Source: a bacterium (GTDB lineage Bacteria > Patescibacteriota > Patescibacteriia > Magasanikbacterales > GWA2-37-8). Taken from it: a stretch of DNA of 5,739 nucleotides. Positions 1 through 3,698 of this stretch are shown here, piece after piece. Position 1 is the first letter of the stretch, and every line of letters begins with the position of its first letter. The stretch lies in assembly GCA_021790135.1 (NCBI GenBank), contig JAJYIJ010000067.1, forward strand, positions 1 to 5,739, given 5' to 3'. The translations under genes were made by a program, and so were the position numbers. Under the pieces are notes generated by a model that saw nothing but the letters and a program-made list of their open reading frames with translations, was not told the origin of the DNA and searched no databases.

Positions 1-169
1 AAAATCGTCAGCTGCACGAAATGGCCTTGATCCGTTCGTTAGAACCGTGACGTTGAGACTGTGTCTTTGCTGTGAGGACACCTGAAAGAAACGCGTAATT
101 TTTGCTGCCATGTCATTGTACCAATACGGAAGGCTGTCCTGATAAGAAATATATGGAGCTGGTGGGGGC
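1..169. other. Left-edge region without an assignable gene
   Basis: No gene is recognised here. On the plus strand, positions 3-50 read as a possible protein C-terminus (NRQLHEMALIRSLEP, then TGA), which could be the tail of an upstream gene. On the minus strand one frame is open from 318 down to the window edge; from an ATG at 111-109 it begins MAAKITRFFQVSSQQ and leaves the window. These two readings overlap and at most one is likely real. In the frame of the following oxidoreductase there is an ATG at 110 giving ten codons (MSLYQYGRLS), then TGA (140-142) and TAA (143-145). I see no convincing promoter or ribosome binding site. Sequence left of the window is needed to decide. Confidence 0.3.
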
Positions 170-1516
170 GTGAGCGGAACAGCGCTTTTATATATTTTAA
201 GCCAGTACACGACAGTTGAACGGCTTATTTTGTTGGAAAAAAACGAAAGCGTCGGCAGCATCAATTCAGCCGCCTGGAATAACAGCCAAACCTTGCATGT
301 TGGTGATATCGAGACAAACTATTCAATCGATAAGGTCAAACAAGTCAGACTAGCCTCAATGATGGTTCGGCGATATGCTGATCATTTAGAAGAAGCGGCG
401 CGTCGTTCCATTCTATTTCCCACGCCGAAGATGGTGCTAGCCATCGGGCGGATGGAGGTTGAACGTTTGGAAAAGCGCTATGTCGCGCTCAAATCTATTT
501 TTCCTCGGTTGGAAAAGTTGGATAGGACGGGAATCACCAAAATTGAACCGGCGGTGATGGAGGGACGCGATCCTGAGCAGCCGATTATGGCGCTTTTTAA
601 TCCTGAAGGGTATGCGGTACATTTTGGCGAGCTGGCGAAGTCGTTCGTCAAAGAGTCGCGTCCGGATAATGGCAGATGTATCGAGGTTCAGCTTCAGCAA
701 AAAGTTTTACATATTGCGAAACGTTTGGATGGCTCATATGAATTAACAACAAAGGCGGGGCTGATTATTGCCCGCGTCGTGGTGGTCGATGCCGATTCGT
801 ATTCACTTGGGTTCGCTAAGGCGCTTGGCTACGGGCAAAATTTTTCGCTGATCCCGATTGCAGGTAGCTTTTATTTTTCTGCTAAAAAATTGCAGGGCAA
901 AGTATACACACTTCAAGAACCGAAACTTCCGTTCGCCGCCGTGCACGGCGATCCGGATATTCTCATTTCAGATACAACGCGCTGGGGGCCAACAGCGGAG
1001 TTTATCCCTGTTTTAGAGAGCCGTAATGCGCGGACTGTTTTTGATTATTTTAAGACCTCCGGACTCAATCGTTGGCGTACGTGGAAAAGTTTTTTTGTCA
1101 TTTTGCTCGAGCCGATCCGTTTTTGGTATCTAGCCAGGAATATTTTATATATTTTACCGGTTGTCGGAAAATATTTTTTTCTTTCCAGCGTGCGAAAAAT
1201 TGTCCCATCGATGCGGGGGCGAGATTTGAAACGTGCCCGCGGCTTTGGCGGCATGCGTCTGCAGCGTGTTGATATTACGAAGAGTGAACTGCAACTCGGC
1301 GAAGGGAAAATTGTCGGCGACAGTATTATTTTTAATATGACACCATCGCCGGGCGCGAGCGTTTGTTTGTATAATGCTTGGCGTGATACCGAAAAAATTA
1401 TGGAGTTTTTGGCCGGACAGTATCACTTTGATCGTGAGCGCCTGGTGCACGATTTGTTTGAAGAAAGCGGGTTTGAGAAAGGAGATATCTCTTTAAAACA
1501 ATCGTATTCGTCCTAG
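170..1516 (+). CDS. mqo: Mqo-like FAD-dependent oxidoreductase, N-terminus doubtful
   Basis: This gene resembles malate:quinone oxidoreductase, a peripheral membrane flavoprotein that oxidises malate to oxaloacetate and reduces quinone; by eye it is closest to the Helicobacter-type Mqo. Numbering from GTG 170, visible family blocks are LLEK (21-24, end of the second Rossmann strand), NNSQTLHVGDIETNY (37-51), PIAGSFYF (229-236), KVYTLQEPKLPFAAVHGDPD (244-263), GFGGMR (358-363) and the C-terminal FNMTPSPGAS (388-397). The 448 codons are near family length, with no internal break. The start is the problem: the Gly-rich FAD loop (GAGGGVSGT) is encoded at 155-181, mostly upstream of GTG 170, and the frame closes at TAA 143-145 with no standard start between. 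ATG 153 is in another frame and stops after six codons. The motif usually near NAGxYS reads DADSYS (207-212). No transmembrane segment is seen. The family assignment is firm; malate as substrate and activity itself are not. Stop is TAG. Confidence 0.8.
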   Translation: MSGTALLYILSQYTTVERLILLEKNESVGSINSAAWNNSQTLHVGDIETNYSIDKVKQVRLASMMVRRYADHLEEAARRSILFPTPKMVLAIGRMEVERLEKRYVALKSIFPRLEKLDRTGITKIEPAVMEGRDPEQPIMALFNPEGYAVHFGELAKSFVKESRPDNGRCIEVQLQQKVLHIAKRLDGSYELTTKAGLIIARVVVVDADSYSLGFAKALGYGQNFSLIPIAGSFYFSAKKLQGKVYTLQEPKLPFAAVHGDPDILISDTTRWGPTAEFIPVLESRNARTVFDYFKTSGLNRWRTWKSFFVILLEPIRFWYLARNILYILPVVGKYFFLSSVRKIVPSMRGRDLKRARGFGGMRLQRVDITKSELQLGEGKIVGDSIIFNMTPSPGASVCLYNAWRDTEKIMEFLAGQYHFDRERLVHDLFEESGFEKGDISLKQSYSS

Positions 1517-1544
1517 ATTAATTCTTATTATTTTATTTTAAATT

Positions 1545-2552
1545 ATGCGGCGTCAGACAGTGCTTTTCATTTTTTTTCTTGCTCTGCCAATTTTTGTTAG
1601 TTGTTCGCCTTCCACGATGCGTCCTGCTAACAAAAGAATGGATTCAAATCAGACGTCCCAATCTATTCCCGCAACTTCTTCGAAATTGAAGGATCAATCA
1701 TCACAACAGCCCGCCAGTGGAAAAAGTGATTCAGTCACGACCAGCTCAGCAGCGACTTTGCCGCAATTGACGCATGTTGCCTTGGTTGTCTTGGAAAATC
1801 GCTCCTACGATCAGGTGGTGAATAATTCGGAAATGCCTTATTACAACAGTTTATTACGGCGTTACGGTTTGGCCACAAATTATTTTGCCACGACGCATCC
1901 TTCAATTGGTAATTATTTTATGCTGACGACCGGCCAGATCGTGACCAGGAACGATTCTTTTTCCGGAACGACGGCAGTCAACAGTATTGTTGATGTGTTA
2001 ACACAAGCTGGCAAGACGTGGAAGGCCTATGCCGAAGGCCTACCAAGCGTTGGCTACATTGGCGGTTCGAAGGGCCGCTATCTTAAGCGCCACAATCCCT
2101 TTGCTTATTTTGTTTCTGTCCAGGCAAGCACGACCGAGCGCCTGAACCTTGTGCCAGCGAGTGAATTATCCGTTGATATCGCCAAAAATGCATTGCCGAA
2201 TTTCGCTTTCATTATTCCGGACGCCTGCAATGACGCCCATGACTGCAGCTTGGCCACCGCTGATCGCTGGCTGCAACAACATATTGATCCACTTATCACG
2301 GATTCCAAATTCAAACAGTCAGGTCTTTTGATTATTGTATTTGATGAGGGTCGAGAGGATGACCGTTCGCATGGTGGGGGACACGATTCAGTACTATTGA
2401 TAGGCGATAGCGTCAAACCAGGCTACCAGTCTGAGGTTTTCTATCAGCATCAGAATATATTGCGTACGATTTTGCAAGTTTTAGGGGTTCCAAATTATCC
2501 CGGTGCGGCTGCTACGGCAACGCCAATGGATGATTTCTTTTTATCGCCGTAG
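1545..2552 (+). CDS. Lipoprotein phosphoesterase (acid phosphatase / phospholipase C family)
   Basis: This is a predicted secreted, membrane-anchored hydrolase of the alkaline-phosphatase superfamily, in the phosphoesterase group that includes AcpA-type acid phosphatases and bacterial phospholipases C. Residues 1-20 are a lipoprotein signal peptide: basic MRRQ, a hydrophobic stretch, then FVSC with C20 as the lipidated cysteine. Residues 21-72 form a Ser/Thr/Gln/Pro-rich linker. The catalytic domain (about 75-332) shows ENRSYD (84-89), THPSIGNY (117-124), YAEG (162-165), KRHNPFAYF (181-189), IPDACNDAHDC (224-234), FDEG (266-269) and GGGH (277-280); the Asp, Glu and His residues in these are likely metal ligands, and T116, T117 or S120 may be the nucleophile. 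C228 and C234 could form a disulfide. It starts 28 nt after the upstream oxidoreductase with only A/T-rich sequence and no Shine-Dalgarno, so co-transcription is plausible. The substrate cannot be read from sequence; phosphate scavenging or phospholipid cleavage are possibilities. Confidence 0.88.
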   Translation: MRRQTVLFIFFLALPIFVSCSPSTMRPANKRMDSNQTSQSIPATSSKLKDQSSQQPASGKSDSVTTSSAATLPQLTHVALVVLENRSYDQVVNNSEMPYYNSLLRRYGLATNYFATTHPSIGNYFMLTTGQIVTRNDSFSGTTAVNSIVDVLTQAGKTWKAYAEGLPSVGYIGGSKGRYLKRHNPFAYFVSVQASTTERLNLVPASELSVDIAKNALPNFAFIIPDACNDAHDCSLATADRWLQQHIDPLITDSKFKQSGLLIIVFDEGREDDRSHGGGHDSVLLIGDSVKPGYQSEVFYQHQNILRTILQVLGVPNYPGAAATATPMDDFFLSP

Positions 2553-2553
2553 G

Positions 2554-3015
2554 TTATGCGGCCGGCACATTTTTGTGCTGCGGGCGTTTTTTTAGTTTTT
2601 CGGCACACGTTCGGCAGCGGCCGAAAAATTCGAGGGAGTGTTCAAAAATTTCAAATTTATTTTTTTTCCAAATAGTTTCTTCCTGTTTTTTTAAATCAGT
2701 CGGGAAAAAAATGTTGGTGATTTTTCCGCAGTCAAGACAGACCAGATGATGATGATGGGCAAGCCCATGAGCCAGCTCGTAGCGGACGCTGCGTTCGCCC
2801 AGGTGGATCGCCCTAATCAAGCGGCGAGAAAGAAGCGATTCTAACTGGCGATAGACGGTCGTTTTATTGATAGTGAGTTTGAACTTTTTTAGCTCGTGCA
2901 AAATTTCTTGAGGCGATTGGGGAGTCGGGCTACGGCCTAGCACTTTAAGAATGGCTTGACGTGCCGGCGTCAATCGTTGCCCGCGGCGGGCGGGTGTTTT
3001 TAAGGGTGAAAGCAT
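2554..3015 (-). CDS. Fur-family metal-responsive transcriptional regulator
   Basis: This is a 153-residue repressor-type regulator of the Fur/Zur/PerR family, which dimerises and binds short inverted repeats when its metal is bound. Residues 1-80 form the winged-helix DNA-binding domain: RLTPARQAILKVL (14-26) is the family's opening helix, SPQEILHEL (34-42) follows, and NKTTVYRQLESL (50-61) is the recognition helix, then the wing ending in RYEL (78-81). The metal-binding and dimerisation part has a histidine cluster HHHH (87-90), C93 and C96 in LVCLDCG, H126, and C134/C137 in CRTC; the two CxxC pairs form the usual structural zinc site. Length is normal. The tail (138-153) is Lys/Pro-rich. 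Whether it senses iron, zinc, manganese or peroxide cannot be fixed from these residues. The ATG has no Shine-Dalgarno. A perfect inverted repeat sits 13 nt upstream, over the expected start of transcription, which suggests autoregulation. It converges with the phosphoesterase gene, one base apart. Confidence 0.93.
   Translation of the reverse strand: MLSPLKTPARRGQRLTPARQAILKVLGRSPTPQSPQEILHELKKFKLTINKTTVYRQLESLLSRRLIRAIHLGERSVRYELAHGLAHHHHLVCLDCGKITNIFFPTDLKKQEETIWKKNKFEIFEHSLEFFGRCRTCAEKLKKRPQHKNVPAA
2562..2593 (+). terminator. Candidate intrinsic terminator of the phosphoesterase gene
   Basis: A hairpin pairs 2563-2569 (CGGCACA) with 2574-2580 (TGTGCTG), with one G-T pair and a 4-nt T loop. 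An alternative fold bulges two bases and pairs CCG 2562-2564 with CGG 2581-2583. A run of seven T follows at 2587-2593. It lies 10 nt past the phosphoesterase stop and inside the 3' coding end of the convergent fur gene. Read on the minus strand it has no T-run, so it would act only on plus-strand transcripts. Fold energy was not computed. Confidence 0.45.
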
Positions 3016-3028
3016 AGACGACTAGCTA

Positions 3029-3047
3029 AATGCAACTTTGTTGCATT
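3029..3047. promoter_or_regulatory. Candidate Fur-family operator (8-3-8 inverted repeat)
   Basis: AATGCAAC (3029-3036) and GTTGCATT (3040-3047) are perfect inverted repeats separated by TTT, 19 nt in all, the usual size of Fur-family boxes. The site begins 3 nt downstream of the fur -10 and covers the expected +1 (near 3044), where a bound dimer would block initiation. The half-site TGCAAC differs from the classical GATAAT Fur box, so the assignment rests on symmetry and position. Confidence 0.72.
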
Positions 3048-3050
3048 CGC

Positions 3051-3080
3051 AGCGTATCATTTTCAGTTTACCGCTGTCAA
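3051..3080 (-). promoter_or_regulatory. fur promoter
   Basis: Read on the minus strand, a perfect -35 TTGACA (3080-3075) is followed after 18 nt by TACGCT (3056-3051). The -10 is preceded by TGA, making an extended -10 TGATACGCT. The same nine bases occur in front of secA. The expected start near 3044 gives a leader of about 30 nt to the ATG. Confidence 0.65.
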
Positions 3081-3082
3081 GA

Positions 3083-3113
3083 TTGACCGCAGCATTTTAA
3101 GTGTTACTATACT
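3083..3113 (+). promoter_or_regulatory. Promoter of the response-regulator gene
   Basis: TTGACC (3083-3088) is followed after 19 nt by TATACT (3108-3113); TATAAC (3113-3118) is an alternative -10 at a poor distance. The spacer is a little longer than ideal. Its -35 is two bases from the divergent fur -35, so the two promoters stand back to back. Transcription would start close to 3118-3121, at the foot of the leader hairpin. Confidence 0.45.
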
Positions 3114-3117
3114 ATAA

Positions 3118-3140
3118 CTCGGGCGCATGTCCAGCCCGAG
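3118..3140 (+). promoter_or_regulatory. 5' leader hairpin of the response-regulator mRNA
   Basis: CTCGGGC (3118-3124) pairs perfectly with GCCCGAG (3134-3140) around a 9-nt loop. It would lie at the very 5' end of the transcript, a position where stem-loops commonly protect mRNA from decay. It ends 15 nt before the start codon and leaves the purine-rich ribosome-binding region (GGGAG at 3143-3147, AGGAG at 3150-3154) free. Alternatively it could be part of a protein-binding site on DNA. Confidence 0.5.
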
Positions 3141-3155
3141 TAGGGAGACAGGAGA

Positions 3156-3518
3156 ATGTCTGGGGGAAAAAATACCATCCTGGTCGTTGATGATGACCGG
3201 GATCTTCTGGAGGCGCTTCGGTGTCTCCTGGAGGAAAAAGGATGGAACGTGGCTGAGGCGAAGGACAACGCCGAAGCCAAACGCAGGATTAAAGAGATTG
3301 GAGAAAAGCTCGGTCTGGTCGTTACTGATGGGATTCTTCCCGACGGTTCGACCTGGTCGGACTTTCTTCCGTTCCTGCGTGCACGGTTCGTTGGCCCGGT
3401 GATCGGATTGTCCGCCACTAACCCGGACAAGCTCGTCGCTGCCGGTGTCGACGTTGCCCTGCAGAAGCCGATTGAAGCAAACGAGTTTTTGCGACTCGTC
3501 AGCGCTTTGACGGCTTAA
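3156..3518 (+). CDS. Stand-alone response-regulator receiver domain protein
   Basis: This 120-residue protein is a single CheY-like receiver domain with no output domain, a phosphorylation-switched signalling module of two-component systems. The signature residues are in place: the acidic pocket D12/D13 (in VVDDD 10-14), phospho-acceptor D58 (VVTDGILPDG 55-64), the switch S86 (VIGLSA 82-87) and K104 with P105 (LQKPI 102-106). Length fits one (beta-alpha)5 domain. The ATG is preceded by GGGAG at 3143-3147, 8 nt away, the only clear Shine-Dalgarno in this window. No histidine kinase is nearby, so the partner is unknown; it would act through protein contacts or as a phosphate relay. The coding sequence is about 57% G+C over 3181-3480, against about 44% for sampled fur and 47% for sampled oxidoreductase sequence, and it is bracketed by hairpins. 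This may indicate acquisition by transfer or strong expression. An overlapping minus-strand frame is longer but has no recognisable domain. Confidence 0.9.
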   Translation: MSGGKNTILVVDDDRDLLEALRCLLEEKGWNVAEAKDNAEAKRRIKEIGEKLGLVVTDGILPDGSTWSDFLPFLRARFVGPVIGLSATNPDKLVAAGVDVALQKPIEANEFLRLVSALTA

Positions 3519-3545
3519 GGCAGTCGGCAGAACACAACTGAGGAG

Positions 3546-3579
3546 GGGAGCCGGGGCGCTGAACGCGTTCCCGGCTCCC
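3546..3579 (+). terminator. Strong 3' hairpin after the response-regulator gene
   Basis: GGGAGCCGGG (3546-3555) pairs perfectly with CCCGGCTCCC (3570-3579); the 14-nt loop contains a small GCG/CGC pairing and the palindrome GAACGCGTTC. It starts 27 nt after the stop codon. There is no adjacent T-run: the first TTTT is at 3594-3597. It may therefore be a 3'-end stabiliser or an imperfect terminator rather than a textbook intrinsic one. Confidence 0.55.
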
Positions 3580-3602
3580 ACCAGCTGTCTATCTTTTGAA
3601 TC

Positions 3603-3631
3603 TTGTTAAAAATTGAAAAATGTGATACGCT
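3603..3631 (+). promoter_or_regulatory. secA promoter
   Basis: TTGTTA (3603-3608) is followed after 17 nt by TACGCT (3626-3631), with the extended -10 TGATACGCT identical to that of the fur promoter. The -10 core alone matches the TATAAT consensus poorly, so the call depends on the recurrence, the spacing and the A-rich spacer. The expected start near 3638 gives a leader of about 60 nt. Confidence 0.55.
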
Positions 3632-3672
3632 AGCGAAGCCACTACTAGGCTTTATTTTTATTTTAGCGAAGC
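3631..3672 (+). repeat. Direct repeat and weak hairpin in the secA leader
   Basis: TAGCGAAGC occurs at 3631-3639 and again at 3664-3672, with starts 33 nt apart. Between them AAGCC (3636-3640) can pair with GGCTT (3648-3652) over a 7-nt loop, followed by TTATTTTTATTTT-type sequence, which resembles a weak terminator for transcripts entering from the left. Transcription from the secA promoter would start inside this stem. Function is unclear. Confidence 0.35.
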
Positions 3673-3698
3673 TGGGCGTAACTTGTTAAGCAAAATGT

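Noticed and set aside
140..145. Reading TGA at 140-142 as glycine, as in Gracilibacteria
   Set aside because: A TAA follows immediately, and no other gene here contains an in-frame TGA.
186..1156. The 14-mer TTTTATATATTTTA at 186-199 and 1143-1156
   Set aside because: It is low-complexity A/T sequence encoding similar hydrophobic stretches (LYIL) in one gene, with no flanking repeat structure, so probably chance.
2747..2757. Short GAT/ATG repeat (gatgatgatg)
   Set aside because: It encodes the conserved histidine cluster of the Fur metal site on the minus strand and is not a microsatellite of interest.
3063..3581. A 172-codon minus-strand open frame covering the whole receiver gene, longer than the receiver itself
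   Set aside because: The plus strand has every catalytic residue of a receiver domain, while the minus frame has no recognisable domain and begins inside a hairpin. High G+C sequence often leaves antisense frames open.
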